Positions 23,516 through 36,364 of a DNA stretch of 64,000 nt are shown one piece after another. The position numbers and the translations under genes were made by a program. The stretch covers positions 139,065,852-139,129,851 of the forward strand of contig CM035439.1 in assembly GCA_020310875.1 (NCBI GenBank), written 5' to 3'. The stretch is from Ceratopteris richardii (lineage: Eukaryota; Streptophyta; Polypodiopsida; Polypodiales; Pteridaceae). Under the pieces are notes generated by a model. It was given only the letters and a program-made list of their open reading frames with translations. It was not told the origin of the DNA and did not search any database. Each line of letters opens with the position of its first letter. Position 1 is the first letter of the stretch.

Positions 23516-26500
23516 TGAGCGACACAATCCCCTTGGGGGGCAGTCAGCCCAGCCTCCTTCCACTGTGCCTTCACTCAAAGCTCCAATACCTGAAAATTAA
23601 ACATACACAACAAGTAGACTGATTTTTGAAAAGAAGCAACCAAAAAATGTTAATTCCATTTTTAGTTTCCACTTCAAGGGGCATCCATTGCCACAAGACT
23701 TGCTCCATTAGAGAGAAGTCTGCATAAAAAACCGTCTTGCTCATGCAAAGAAAAGAAAAACCATAGTCCCAAAACAAGGAGCCCTTATCAAGACCATGAG
23801 TGTCTGTCCCTTATGTCTAAATGATTCCATACTCTGTTATTTTCAAGTGAGAGTGGGACATTTTGCAATGTAAAGCATGAGATGAATGTAGCCTATGGTC
23901 CTGCCATCATTTATACTAAGCTTCTAGTCAATCAAGCTTGCAATTTAACATGAGTGTTCTGTGCTCATAAAATCAATAGACAATAGTGCAACTTTATGAG
24001 TCCTATTATTTTACAATCATTCATGAGATTCAAACAACTTATCCAACTCTCTTCCTGCAAGACATAGTAGCAAATCATCCATAGGAGGTAAGAAGAATAT
24101 GCCGAAGGTCTAAATGTGTTGGTCTGTAATGAATTTAAGCTTTAAATGAGGAATGTGGAACTAGAGAGTTACTTCCCTAGCAAAAAACAATTACTCATTC
24201 AATGACGTCACACTTAATTTAGTTCAGGTCTAAAAATTTTCAACCTCCTATATGCACATTCACCCGCAAATATCCTTTAAAGAATGCATGCTTACATCAT
24301 GAAGAGCATTTTAAAGCATAAGCAATATGCACTCAACCCAGGAATTTTACCAGAAGCAACCACTTGCCTTAAAAAAATGGAATCAAAAGAGTAAAATTGG
24401 CAAGTAGCAAGAATTGTGTAGTATTGTACCTTCTTTCTGTTAGTGGGTCAATGGATATCAAGCAACATTCATACCCATGCTAGATCAAAACAAATTGGAT
24501 AACCCCTTTAGCTTTTATGCCTAAAATATTGAGCAGACACTCTCCTCAAGCAAGCCAAGCACAACATTCATACGTGATCATATGCAAACCCAACATATAG
24601 AGGAAGAAACAAGAAATTATATCCATTTCCAATAATTATGACAAGCATGAAGTAGAAACATCACAAGACCAGGAAGCAACATCCTCTTTCTTTCAAACCT
24701 GCAGGCTTTCCATCAAGCAAAAGATCATGTATATGATAGATGCACAGATATGAGGTGGTTAAATGAGTCAGTAATCTTCAAATCCAACATGTGCATCACT
24801 CCTAGGGGAGGCTTCAAAACCTGCGACTCCAAGAGTTATCAAAAAGCACGAATGGTATTTGAAACAAACATCAAGCAAATTAAAGAGCATCCCAAAGCCT
24901 GTCATATGCATCCAATTCCCCTCTTCATACTAACATCATACTTTGCGTCTGGATAACAAAAAAGAAAAACAACATCTAGACAGGGCAAAGGAACCATCAC
25001 AGTAAGGCTATGGAACATACTTGATCGCTCTTGTAGGTAGCTTTTAGATAATGTCCTCCAGAATCAATCAGAAAGAATCACAGCACACAGACCTTTAAAA
25101 GACTGTCATAGCCTCTTGTAGTAGTATATTACCGAAACTTTTTTCCAAATGTAGAAAAAATGCATTCATTCATCCTTCATGCAAGCTCAACCAATATTAA
25201 TTCATCACTGCTTCCAACCTATCTAGAGTTCATCCCATACGTCTAAAGTTCCAAAACAAGAGTCAACAGTATGGACATTAATATCAGCCTCTAAAAAGAG
25301 ATAGAAAGTTCAGTCGAAGATCTATGGTTTTAATGTAATGCATATGAGGGTGTCTACAGTTCATTAGAGTTCTTAGCAATGCGTTCACACATCAGCCGTA
25401 TGGTATCACTTGTTGTCTTTACACAAAAGAAGTAATTTATCCACTACCGATGATTACTAACACAACCTGCTAAAGAAACTTCCCAACATCCTTCCCTTAA
25501 GCCCAAAGGCTTCAATGATCTTCAAGTCCATCATGTGTCTCTCTCCTTGGTGTGGCTTCAAATCCTGCAAGAATTAACTTTCACGGTACGGCCATGTTCA
25601 ATCGTTGGTGGAGGTGAGTACCCAAATAATCTGTAAGATCTAAAGTACTTTATGAGGACAACATAAAACATGCGATATATAATGTATTGCCATCAGGGAA
25701 TGCATGACATGATATTCCAAGATCAGGCCAAAGGACAGAACTGTGTTGAGTATCATCACAAAAAGTTTGAAGTCAGGAAGTATCAACAATTTTCATAACT
25801 GTTTCAAACATTAGAAGAGTCATGTAGATAAGATTCTCTTTGTATGCACTCCATCAAGGTAAATCACTTCAGGGGACATGTATCAAAAGATATACACAAT
25901 ATGAATACAGTAAGGAGGCACATGGCTATTGCCTAACCAACTTCAACACCTGAGCGATAAATCATAGAACGGAGTCTTACAAGCAACGCCTCAAGTCAAA
26001 CAGTCAGACTAAAACATCCTGCAAGCTAAGCCATAGAGACTCGATCCCATGCAAGGTCATATGTGCTTGAAAATGTCCCTACGAAGGGATAGGTGTGTTT
26101 CCACATCCACCCAGTGTGCAAATCTTTCCATCTTTGATTACCAAAAAACTTTGAAACTGCAGGTCATCAACTGGTGCCGAAGAGCTCGATGTAAATAGAC
26201 TGAGCAGTATCAAATTACGGAACACAAACTCTATCCATAAGTTATGATCTCAATGACTTTCAGAGAGACAAAAGCAAGACTGTTATCGTTTAGACAGTTT
26301 CCAGCAGACCTAACAAGTTCAACCAAGATTGCCCAAAACACTTTAAGTTCTATCATGCATAGAAAGAACCCCAAGAATTTATATCGTCCTAGCATGTCAC
26401 TAATTAAATGAGAAGTTCAAGGGCATCATGAACAAAAAGATGGACATAATTCCGCGGAACTGTTCAAAAAATTATTTAGACTGAACACCATTCCTTCAGA

Positions 26501-28410
26501 TATTATGCAGACATAGGTTGTCGTATTGTCAATGAGACAAAAAATGGTTATTTCACCCCTTTCATCGCAGTACATCATCAAGGAGGACACGATGAGTAGC
26601 ACAGAATACATCGTTTATCAAAATAGGGGAATGAACAACACATCTCAGGATGACCTGAAGGGTCCTACCGATTGCTGGGACAGGATGGTAATCATTCGTC
26701 GTGCAGCTGCATCCAAACATAGTATTCATAATCGAACTAAAATTTTATCGTATTCTGGCTACTTGTACTATATCATTCATAACAAAATGGCATTCCACAC
26801 ATCGCCCCACTGATCATAACAAGTTAATCTCAAACACAAGGTCTAAGGCACCTGATGAACACCACAACAAGAAGAGAGCACTGATCAGGATGAACTGGGT
26901 CGACAAACAGCGGAAATATTCTGATGGCACAGCCCTTTGTAACTTCAGCAAGAGCAACAACTGAGATTTTAACAACCCCTATGCTGAATGTAGCCGACGA
27001 AGACTTCGACAGTTTGGAGAAGACACGGGAGCATATGCATGTGAGTTTTGAACAATGGTGTTCAAAGACAGTAGGAAAGAACATGGTAGCTGGAGAAGCC
27101 CAAGAAAGAGCCGATACACATCTCCCAATGCTACCGATTGTAAGGGGAATGAGAGCATCATAGAGAAATGATCCAGAAGAAAGGGATCGAGCCATCGTTC
27201 CTTCTGCAGAAGTCTTACCAAAAAATGATCGACTGAAATAGGAAATAACCCGCAACAAGAAGCTCCACCCGAGCATCAAAGGGGATCCCATGCTCAACTT
27301 CGCCATAGCCATAGTAGAAGAACTATGGGAAGATGGTGCATGATCTGGCCTGGAAGAAAGCAGATCAGCAAGGTAGGTTGAGCACACACACCATGTGACA
27401 GAGAGAAGATATGGAAAATCAAGGGGAGTCTGAACGCTAATGAGAAGTAGCGCCAGCTTCAGCCCTGATCGGACCAAGCCGATATGTATAGAAGGGAGCT
27501 CACGAAGAGCTTCTGCCCAAGTGGTGATGCCGCCTGGCCTCAAGCAGATACTGCCTCAGAGAAGCGCTCAGCCAAATGGAGGTAGGGTGGAACTTCAAGA
27601 GCACACACCCCCGCCAAAACGTGAGTCACCAGAAAGAGAGGCCCAGCGTCGTGTGCTTGCTTCATAAGTGAACACAGATGGGAGAAGGACGGGCCTCCAG
27701 GACCTCTGCGTAGTTGATAACGTGCAAGAATTGCCGGCCCATGCTCGGGTCATGGGGGGGAGTATGAAGACGCCATAATCAGGTCCGCAGACAAGAAGGA
27801 GGAGCCCGATAGGCTCAACCCCGGAATGGGGGATTCAAGCAAGGTTGGGACTTAGGAGGGAGGGAAAGAACCACTCCACCCACTACCTATGCTTGCGCAG
27901 ACACAATGTTACTGGGGAGAAGTTAATGCCTCCCATCCAACAAACTTCAAGAATGACACGGATGTCAGACCTCAAATCCATTTTGGCCAATATCAAATTT
28001 AGTTAAGCGGTGCAAGACTAGAACTCTCATAAATTTTTCACCCACTATCTTTTCCGACCCCTTTTTTTTGGTATTTTTGAAAATTGAACAGAAGGATGGG
28101 GCCAAAGAGGAGGTACCCCTCATCCCTCTACCCAAGGCCATCACTAAAAAGGAGGTGGTAGTGGTGAGAGTGATGCCACAATGAATGTGTGGGAATGTGT
28201 ACATGAGAGAGAGTGAGAGCGAGAGAAGGGGGTTTAGGGGATGTTTTTGTGCATCAAACAAAAATTGAACTAAAACTACTCAAAAATTAAAGAAAAGAGG
28301 TTCCCTAGGCCAACCGAAGGCCACATGTATTCATCCTTCTCCAAGTGTCAAGGTGCATCTCATGAAGTATGGACACGCAAACTTGGAAAAACCAACGGCT
28401 AAAGGCCGAC
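23516..28410 (-). other. LARD-C internal region without pol
   Basis: About 4.9 kb with no retrotransposon domain on either strand. Two diverged ~57-bp segments (about 24770-24826 and 25511-25568) both encode, on the minus strand, LKPxxGxxHMxDLKI and are each preceded by a CAG that could be a splice acceptor. They may be exons of captured host DNA. The part nearest the PBS (27400-28000) is more GC-rich. Confidence 0.6.
26830..27543 (-). CDS. Hypothetical 237-residue ORF in LARD-C (doubtful)
   Basis: The longest ORF of LARD-C lies in its sense direction ~880 bp after the PBS, where gag would be expected. The product is Ser/Leu-rich with hydrophobic patches and shows no gag, zinc knuckle or known domain. 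It may be a chance opening in GC-richer DNA; I would not treat it as a real gene without transcript evidence. Confidence 0.2.
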   Translation of the reverse strand: MRPGGITTWAEALRELPSIHIGLVRSGLKLALLLISVQTPLDFPYLLSVTWCVCSTYLADLLSSRPDHAPSSHSSSTMAMAKLSMGSPLMLGWSFLLRVISYFSRSFFGKTSAEGTMARSLSSGSFLYDALIPLTIGSIGRCVSALSWASPATMFFPTVFEHHCSKLTCICSRVFSKLSKSSSATFSIGVVKISVVALAEVTKGCAIRIFPLFVDPVHPDQCSLLVVVFIRCLRPCV

Positions 28411-28411
28411 G

Positions 28412-28431
28412 TCCCCGGCAATGGCGCCAAA
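28412..28431 (-). promoter_or_regulatory. LARD-C primer-binding site (tRNA-Asp type)
   Basis: The minus strand reads TGGCGCCATTGCCGGGGA two to three bases from the LTR end, matching the tRNA-Asp PBS with one mismatch. It is the same tRNA class as Gypsy-H. Confidence 0.9.
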
Positions 28432-28432
28432 T

Positions 28433-29080
28433 TGTTGCGAAAAGGGGAACAACAACCCTAACCGCCTCACATGGAAGTGAGAGGTTTCTCCAAGTTGGGG
28501 CAAAGAATGAGAGGAGAGGTTCACCCACGCTCATGGAGCAATGGCAACAATGGCCAACGTCACAAGGAGCAAAGGGGAACATCCTCCCAACCATGCACAC
28601 ACACATGCAAATCCATACACCAAGATCATCGCCTTGCACACAAGGAAACAAGAGAGTAGCAAATGACACCTTCTTCCATTACCAAAATGGAGGCCAAGGC
28701 CATGGCCAAGGGACCTCCCTCTTTACAAAATGAGGCTCTTCTTTATATAGAGAAGAGAGGCATATGTGAATAAAAACATGTGGTCAAAAGACCACATGTG
28801 CTAAATCCAAAAAGAGAATCTTTATGGGATGTGGAACTACCCACCTAGAGAGAGAGAGCGCGTGAGATTTCTACGTGGGCTTTCTTTATGTTTGCTCAAA
28901 AAGGAGTTTTTTTTTTTTAAAGAAAAGGCTTCAATACCTTAGACTTAGGGGAATTATCAAAAAGTGGTTTTAGGAGAGTGTTCACGTGGACATCTCCTAA
29001 TTTACAAAAAGATGGTATTTTCATGAGGGCTAAAGGATGCCATAGCACGAGGAGAAATATGGGCAACCCTTGTAGCAACA
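28433..29080 (-). repeat. LARD-C 5' LTR (648 bp)
   Basis: A near-identical partner of 22675-23321. Its plus-strand end TAGCAACA is followed directly by the TSD CAGAT and the resumed Copia-B frame. Confidence 0.95.
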
Positions 29081-29085
29081 CAGAT

Positions 29086-30906
29086 CAAAGTCATACAGCT
29101 AAAGAATTTGAAGAAGAGGTAAGAAGATGTGAGAAAGGAAAATCAATTGTGCAGGTAAATAGAGATGAAGACTATATGCAAGCAAGTACATCCACAAGTC
29201 GATTAACAAGAAGAAATGAAGAAGCTCCTATATTTGATGAAGAGGTGTATCTAGACACATATGAAGAATGTGAACCAAGATGGTCAAGCAGGACTAGAAG
29301 ACAACCAGAAAGGTATTCTTATGATACTTCTTACATAACTCAGAAGAACTATGCATATATGGTCAAAGATGATGAAGAACCTCAGAACTATGATGAAGCT
29401 AAAGGTAAGAAGCAATGGAAAGAAGCAATGAAGGAAGAATTCAATGCACTGGAGGAGAACAAGACATGGGAACTTGTTCCTAAACCAAATGATAAGAAAG
29501 TAATTGGAAATAAATGGGTTTATAAAGTGAAGAAGCTTGCATATGGAAGTATAGCCAGATACAAAGCTAGATTGGTGGTGAAAGGCTATGCCCAGACCTA
29601 TGGCATAGATTATGATGAGACATTCAGTCCTGTAGCTAAGATGTCAACTTTAAGGACAATCATTGCTATTGCAGCTTCAAAAGGATGGACCCTAAGTCAA
29701 TTGGATATAAAGAATGCATTCTTGAATGGATACATATCAGATGAGGTATACATGGAACAACCTCAAGGGTTTGTAGATTCCAAGTATCCAAATTTTGTTT
29801 GCAGGTTGAGAAGAGCATTATATGGATTGAAGCAAGCTCCAAGAGCTTGGAACTATAGACTGGTGAAGTATCTCAATGATCTTGGATATCAAAGTTCAAA
29901 AGCAGATTCAAGTCTACTTAATAGAAGAACAGAGGAAGGTACAATCTACATTTGTATTTATGTAGATGACATTATAATCACAGGTACTTCAGATGAAGGA
30001 ATCAAGGAGGTAAAGAGATTGCTTGAAAAAGAATTCAAGATCAGTGACCTAGGAAAGTTATCATACTTTCTTGGAATGGAAGTTACTTATACAGATCATG
30101 GCATATATGTGTCACAAGAAAGGTATCTTCTGAACTTGTTGAAGAAGTTTGATATGGAAAATTGCAGAGAAGCTTCAACTCCACTTCAAGTTAATCACAA
30201 GCTCAGTAAATATGATGGTGCAGACTACAAAGATATGAGGAAGTATCAATCTCTTGTGGGTAGTTTGATTTATGCTACACTAACAAGACCTGATCTTAGT
30301 TATGAAGTGGGATTTTTGTCACAATTCATGCATTGTCCAAAGGACCCACATTGGATTGCAGGTCAAAGAGTTCTCAGATATATCAAAGGAACTATAAAAG
30401 AAGGACTATGTTATCCTTTTACATCAGATTTGAAGTTGAGAGCCTATAGTGATTCAGATTGGGCAGGTAACCAGGATGACAGAAGATCAACTCATGGTTA
30501 CATGATATACATTGGTGATAAGCTTGTAAGTTGGTGTTCAAAGAAACAACATACAGTAGCATTATCATCAACTGAAGCAGAGTACAAAGGACTTGTGGAA
30601 GCAGCTAAGGAAGTCATATGGATGCAGACATTGTTCAAGAGCTTAGGCATTGATCAAGGTACACCTACAATACATGGAGATAATATGAGTTCACTTTATC
30701 TCGCAGCAAATCTAGTATTTCATGCAAGGACAAAGCACATAGAGATACAGTATCATTTTCTCAGAGAAAAGGTAATGGAGAAGGAGATTGTGGAATACAT
30801 TTCTACTAAAGATCAGTTAGCAGACATAATGACAAAGAGCTTGGATGGTGTGAAGACCAGCAGATTCAAAAGCATGGCAGGAGTAAAAGAAAAGAAGATG
30901 ATATGA
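29086..30906 (+). CDS. Copia-B copy 1 RT-RNase H (second part of polyprotein)
   Basis: This continues in frame from 22674 after LARD-C and one TSD copy, without stops to TGA at 30904-30906. RT has the RVT_2 start WKEAMKEEF, QLDIKNAFLNGY, LYGLKQAPRAW and an intact YVDDIIITG (~29960). RNase H shows SDSDWAG, ALSSTEAEYKG and TKHIEIQYH, ending ADIMTKSLDG. A 3-bp in-frame deletion (EIVEY against EIEVEY in copy 2) is the only indel noticed. Gag to RNase H in copy 1 would be ~1.4 thousand codons, a normal copia length. Confidence 0.9.
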   Translation, partial: QSHTAKEFEEEVRRCEKGKSIVQVNRDEDYMQASTSTSRLTRRNEEAPIFDEEVYLDTYEECEPRWSSRTRRQPERYSYDTSYITQKNYAYMVKDDEEPQNYDEAKGKKQWKEAMKEEFNALEENKTWELVPKPNDKKVIGNKWVYKVKKLAYGSIARYKARLVVKGYAQTYGIDYDETFSPVAKMSTLRTIIAIAASKGWTLSQLDIKNAFLNGYISDEVYMEQPQGFVDSKYPNFVCRLRRALYGLKQAPRAWNYRLVKYLNDLGYQSSKADSSLLNRRTEEGTIYICIYVDDIIITGTSDEGIKEVKRLLEKEFKISDLGKLSYFLGMEVTYTDHGIYVSQERYLLNLLKKFDMENCREASTPLQVNHKLSKYDGADYKDMRKYQSLVGSLIYATLTRPDLSYEVGFLSQFMHCPKDPHWIAGQRVLRYIKGTIKEGLCYPFTSDLKLRAYSDSDWAGNQDDRRSTHGYMIYIGDKLVSWCSKKQHTVALSSTEAEYKGLVEAAKEVIWMQTLFKSLGIDQGTPTIHGDNMSSLYLAANLVFHARTKHIEIQYHFLREKVMEKEIVEYISTKDQLADIMTKSLDGVKTSRFKSMAGVKEKKMI

Positions 30907-30930
30907 AGAAACAGGGAATGTCAATTAGTG

Positions 30931-30943
30931 ATTGAGGGGGAGC
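30931..30943 (+). promoter_or_regulatory. Copia-B polypurine tract (copy 1)
   Basis: ATTGAGGGGGAGC directly precedes LTR 2; the same tract precedes LTR 3 at 36352-36364. Confidence 0.9.
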
Positions 30944-31925
30944 TATTGGAGAAACACTCACTAATTGGACATATATTTGAAGGTCAAATCTTAGGAAGAA
31001 AACACCATGCCCATGTGAAGGGACAAATTCACAAGTGTATCATATTTGTAAAGTTAGTTCACTTTAGTTCTAGAAGTTTTCTAAAAATCACGAGAATACG
31101 AAAATCTATATAAGTTAGCTTGTATCAACTGACGCGGAGAGAGAGAGAATAGAGAGAAGAAGTAGAAGAAGGAGTTCATTTATACGACTGTGTATAGTCG
31201 GGCTTCTCTGAGTGAGAAAGCATCTGTAAAACTTCTGAGTTTTCATACCTATGCGAAAGAACTGAGTAAAGTTCTATGTATGAGTCTCTCTCCATCATCT
31301 CCATAATTACCTACTATGTGATGAGTTAAAAAGATCAAGTTTTCCAAGCAACTCGATGCCTGGCATCGAATTCCAGTTGAGAAGTCATATTCTAAGTGTG
31401 CATGAAATCACCTATAGTTTTGGTGTCCAAAAAGATCAAGGTTTTATGTGGGAAGTCGATGCCTGGCATCGAATCCCTGCTGAAAAGTGGCCAAAAACAT
31501 CCCAAGTCGATGCCCGGCATCAAATTCTTGTTGCAAGTCGATGCTAGGCATCGAATTCTAATTTTAAACAGGCACTCTTACTATAATAGGAAAGATTTCC
31601 AGTTTTGGAAGGTCATATAGGGTCATCTTGTGAGAGCCATAACTTGAGTTCTAGAGATCATTTGATGCATATGATAGCTTGTTGGAAAGCTCTACTCTTC
31701 TAGTTTCAGCCTATAAAGTTTCATGGAGAAATAATACTTGAGCTAGGAGAAATTAGCAAAATACTGAAGGTATTTCATTTCGGTGACTAGGAATTTCTGT
31801 AGAAGCAAAGTTCTCACTTTAGGCTATCATTTCTCAAAGTTTGGAGTGGCAATGAGTTAATGGTGACCATAGAGGTGTTCTAGTGTCACATTAATTCATT
31901 TCTTGTGGTGTTTCATACATCAACA
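30944..31925 (+). repeat. Copia-B LTR 2, shared middle LTR (982 bp)
   Basis: It serves as 3' LTR for copy 1 and 5' LTR for copy 2, with a polypurine tract on its left and a PBS on its right. Its first dinucleotide is TA instead of TG, a mutation that would block normal integration of an end made from it. It carries the four palindromes from ~31353. Confidence 0.95.
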
Positions 31926-31927
31926 AG

Positions 31928-31939
31928 TGGTATCAGAGC
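31928..31939 (+). promoter_or_regulatory. Copia-B PBS (second internal region)
   Basis: TGGTATCAGAGC two bases after LTR 2, identical to the first PBS. Confidence 0.95.
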
Positions 31940-32136
31940 AGAAAGATTCTCGAGAGCAGAAGACGACAAAGGTACGAGAAGTTTTGTAAAGTTTTCCATT
32001 AAAGTTTGAAAGGTGAAGCATTTGAAGACACAAGGCATCAAAAGGTTACTTCAAAAGTATCCTCATACACAAAGAACTTCAAAAGGTATTATCCTTTATC
32101 CTTTAAGCTCACAGGTTGCAGCAGAAGAAAAGAACT

Positions 32137-35100
32137 ATGGCAGATCATATCTCCATTGACAAACTGGACAGAGATAATTACCCCGCATGGGTAATGAGAA
32201 TGGAAGCCTTACTTATGAGTAAGGATCTCATGGTATATGTAACAGGTGAAGAAGAGAAGCCAGTATTTGAAGATGAAAGCCGACCAAAGAAAGAGGAACT
32301 TGATGCTTTAAAGCATTGGCAGAAGAGGGATGCAAGTGCAAAAGCATACATCTACAATACAATCTCTGATCATTTGCTACCACACATCAGAGGATTGGAA
32401 TCATCTGAAGATATAAGGAATGCATTGGAGTATCATTTCCAAAGTACTACTAAAGCACAGAAAGCAAGTCTATGGTCAGAGTTTACAACATTCAAGAAGA
32501 AGCCAAGTCAAACCATTAGTGATTATGTCACTAAGATGAAGGATCTAGCAGATAGTCTTGGATCCATAGATGAAGATGTTGAAGATCACAGATTGATTGC
32601 TCAGCTACTTGCAGGTTTGAGAGGGGATGAAAGGTGGAAACCTTTTGTCTTATCAACAGAACTTTCATTAAATCATTATGTTCTAGATTTGAACCAGTTG
32701 CTTGGTTTGATGCTCACATATCAGCAAGACTTGAAGGGAGATGGAGATAAAGGACAAAGTTCTGCAATGTACATGAAGAACAAGAAGAAAGGAGATAAAG
32801 GTAAAGCAAAGGATGAAGAGGATTCTAGTTCTCAAGCTTATTATACAAGAGGTAAAGGCACTGGTAGAGGAAGAGCAAGAGGCTTTGGAAGAGGTAGAGG
32901 TAATCAAAATAACAACAAGAAGGCTTGTTGGATCTGTGGATTGAGTAATCATTTGGCTCATGACTGTTGGCATAACCAACAAGGATCAAACCAGAATCAA
33001 AACAACAATAGCAGAGGTCGACGTGGAAGATATCAAAGTAATTTCCAAAGAGGTAGACAAAGTCAAAGAGGAGGCTATGGTAGAGGTGGAGGAAGAAGTT
33101 GGGGACATAATCAATCCTACAACACCACCTACTACAACTATGCAAATGACACACAGAATGAAAGTCATACATCATTGATGATGAACTCAATCAGCACATC
33201 AGACAAAGAAGATCTAAAGGTATTTTACATTGACTCTGGATGTTCTAATCATTTGTCAGGAAACATAGAATTGATGTCAGAATTGGAAAAAGGCATTTCT
33301 AGCCATAGTGTTCAAACAGGTGATAATACCAGACATAGTGTACATTCAATTGGAAAAGTGAAATGCAAGAATGGAGCAGATTTGCTAACCAATGTTTTGT
33401 ATGTTCCTACAATACCTAAAAACTTGATTAGTGTGGGATAGATAGTTGAAAAAGGTTTTCAAGTCAGGTTTACAAATGAAGAAGTATTTGTTGAAGATCT
33501 AGAGAATGGATATAATCAGATTGTCTCTGGTAAGAAAGAAGGTAGACTCTTTACTTCAAGAGTGCAAGGAAACATTGGTCAAGCTTTGCTCACACATGGT
33601 GAAGCAGTGATTACAGAACTTGATCTCTGGCATAAGAGATTAGGTCATTTCAATGAAAGAGGAATTAAAGCTATGGTTGCTAATCAGTCTGTACTAGGAT
33701 TACCAAATGTGCAAAGTCAACATATGGTTTATAAATGTGAAGCATGTCAAATGGGTAAAGCACACAGGTTACCATTTCAAAAGAAAGGATTCAAACATGA
33801 TGGACTACTAGAGCTCATTCATACAGATGTATGGGGACCAACAAAAGAAGGATCTATCAATGGCTCAAGGTATTATGTTCTTTTCATTGATGATGCTACA
33901 AGATGGATAACATTATATGTTTTGAAGGAAAGATCAGAAGTGTTTGGAGCTTTCAAGCATTTTCATGCATATGCAGAGAGAGTCACATGTCCAAAGCTTA
34001 AAAGACTGAGGTCTAATGGAGGGGGAGAATACTTCTCCCAAGAGTTCAATGATTATCTTTGGAATACAGGTATTAGGAGAGAAATAACTTGCAGGTATAA
34101 ACCACAACAAAATGGTGTAGCAGAAAGAAGGAACAAGACTTTGGTTGAGTTTGCTAGAGCTATGCTAAAGGAGAAGAGTTGTCCAAATTATCTTTGGGCT
34201 GAGGCTGTGAATACAGCTACATATCTTGTGAATAGATTACCATGTGCAGCTCTGAATGGAATGACTCCATATGAAGCTTGGTGGGGTAAGAAACCAACAC
34301 TAGATCATTGTAGAGTGTTTGGATCAATTGCATATGCTTATGTGCCGTCACAACTTAGGCATAAACTTGAACCAAAGGCAGAAAAATATGTGTTCATTGG
34401 TTGTTATGAAAAGCAGATGGGTTACAGGTTGTGGAATCCTTTAACCAACCAATTTCTTGTTTCTAGAGATGTCACATTTGATGAACAGAAAAGTTGGTAT
34501 GCAGATCAAAGTCATACAGGTAAAGAATTTGAAGAAGAGGTAAGAAGATGTGAGAAAGGAAAATCAATTGTGCAGGTAAATAGAGATGAAGACTATATGC
34601 AAGCAAGTACATCCACAAGTGGATTAACAAGAAGAAATGAAGAAGCTCCTATATTTGATGAAGAGGTGTATCCAGACACATATGAAGAATGTGAACCAAG
34701 ATGGTCAAGCAGGACTAGAAGACAACCACAAAGGTATTCTTATGATACTTCTTACATAACTCAGAAGAACTATGCATATATGGTCAAAGATGATGAAGAA
34801 CCTCAGAACTATGATGAAGCTAAAGGTAAGAAGCAATGGAAAGAAGCAATGAAGGAAGAATTCAATGCACTGGAGGAGAACAAGACATGGGAACTCGTCC
34901 TAAACCAAATGATAAGAAAGTAATTGGAAATAAATGGGTTTATAAAGTGAAGAAGCTTGCATATGGAAGTATAGCCAGATACAAAGCTAGATTGGTGGTG
35001 AAAGGCTATGCCCAGACCTATGGCATAGATTATGATGAGACATTCAGTCCTGTAGCTAAGATGTCAACTTTAAGGACAATCATTGCTATTGCAGCTTCAA

Positions 35101-36327
35101 AAGGATGGACCCTAAGTCAATTGGATATAAAGAATGCATTCTTGAATGGATACATATCAGATGAGGTATACATGGAACAACCTCAAGGGTTTAGATTCCA
35201 GGTATCCAAATTTTTTTTGTAGGTTGAGAAGAGCATTGTATGGATTGAAGCAAGCTCCAAGAGCTTGGAACTATAGACTGGTGAAGTATCTCAATGATCT
35301 TGGATATCAAAGTTCAAAAGCAGATTCAAGTCTACTTATCAGAAGAACAGAGGAAGGTACAATCTACATTTGTATTTATGTAGATGACATTATAATCACA
35401 GGTAGTTCAGATGAAGGAATCAAGGAGGTAAAGAGATTGCTTGAAAAAGAATTAAAGATCAGTGACCTAGGAAAGTTATCATACTTTCTTGGAATGGAAG
35501 TTACTTATACAGATCATGGCATATATGTGTCACAAGAAAAGTATCTTCTGAACTTGTTGAAGAAGTTTGATATGGAAAATTGCAGAGAAGCTTCAACTCC
35601 ACTTGAAGTTAATCACAAGCTCAGTAAATATGATGGTGCAGACTACAAAGATATGAGGAAGTATCAATCTCTTGTGGGTAGTTTGATTTATGCTACACTA
35701 ACAAGACCTGATCTTAGTTATGCAGTGGGATTTTTGTCACAATTCATGCATTGTCCAAAGGACCCACATTGGATTGCAGGTCAAAGAGTTCTCAGATATA
35801 TCAAAGGAACTATAAAAGAAGGACTATATTATCCTTTTACATCAGATTTGAAGTTGAGAGCCTATAGTGATTCAGATTGGGCAGGTAACCAGGATGACAG
35901 AAGATCAACTCATGGTTACATGATATACATTGGTGATAAGCTTGTAAGTTGGTGTTCAAAGAAACAACATATAGTAGCATTATCATCAACTGAAGCAGAG
36001 TACAAAGGACTTGTGGAAGCAGCTAAGGAAGTCATATGGATGCAGACATTGTTCAAGAGCTTAGGCATTGATCAAGGTACACCTACAATACATGGAGATA
36101 ATATGAGTTCACTTTATCTTGCAGCAAATCCAGTATTTCATGCAAGGACAAAGCACATAGAGATACAGTATCATTTTCTCAGAGAAAAGGTAATGGAGAA
36201 GGAGATTGAAGTGGAGTACATTTCTACTAAAGATCAGTTAGCAGACATAATGACAAAGAGCTTGGATGGTGTGAAGACCAGCAGATTCAAAAGCATGGCA
36301 GGAGTAAAAGAAAAGAAGATGATATGA
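32137..36327 (+). pseudogene. Copia-B copy 2 gag-pol polyprotein, broken
   Basis: The same polyprotein as copy 1 (start ATG 32137, end TGA 36325). Lesions: TAG at 33439-33441 where copy 1 has CAG (21607-21609); the second integrase catalytic Asp changed to Asn (LRSNGGGEY, ~34014); a 1-bp loss near 34897 and a 2-bp loss near 35193 that together restore the frame across the RT. RT YVDDIIITG (~35380) and RNase H are intact. Zinc knuckle, protease DSGCSNHL and the rest of integrase are preserved. Copy 2 has more lesions than copy 1. Confidence 0.9.
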
Positions 36328-36364
36328 AGAAACAGGGAATGTCAATTAGTGATTGAGGGGGAGC

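Larger units (their letters stand above)
22675..29080 (-). mobile_element. LARD-C: non-autonomous LTR element inserted in Copia-B copy 1
   Basis: The element is bounded by TSD CAGAT (22670-22674 and 29081-29085). LTRs of 647 and 648 bp are nearly identical; I noted four differences plus a microsatellite length change. For the minus strand it has a tRNA-Asp PBS beside the right LTR and a polypurine tract beside the left. The 5.1-kb internal region has no recognisable gag, PR, RT or INT, so it fits the LARD (large retrotransposon derivative) type mobilised by a partner, probably a gypsy element given the PBS. Confidence 0.95.
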
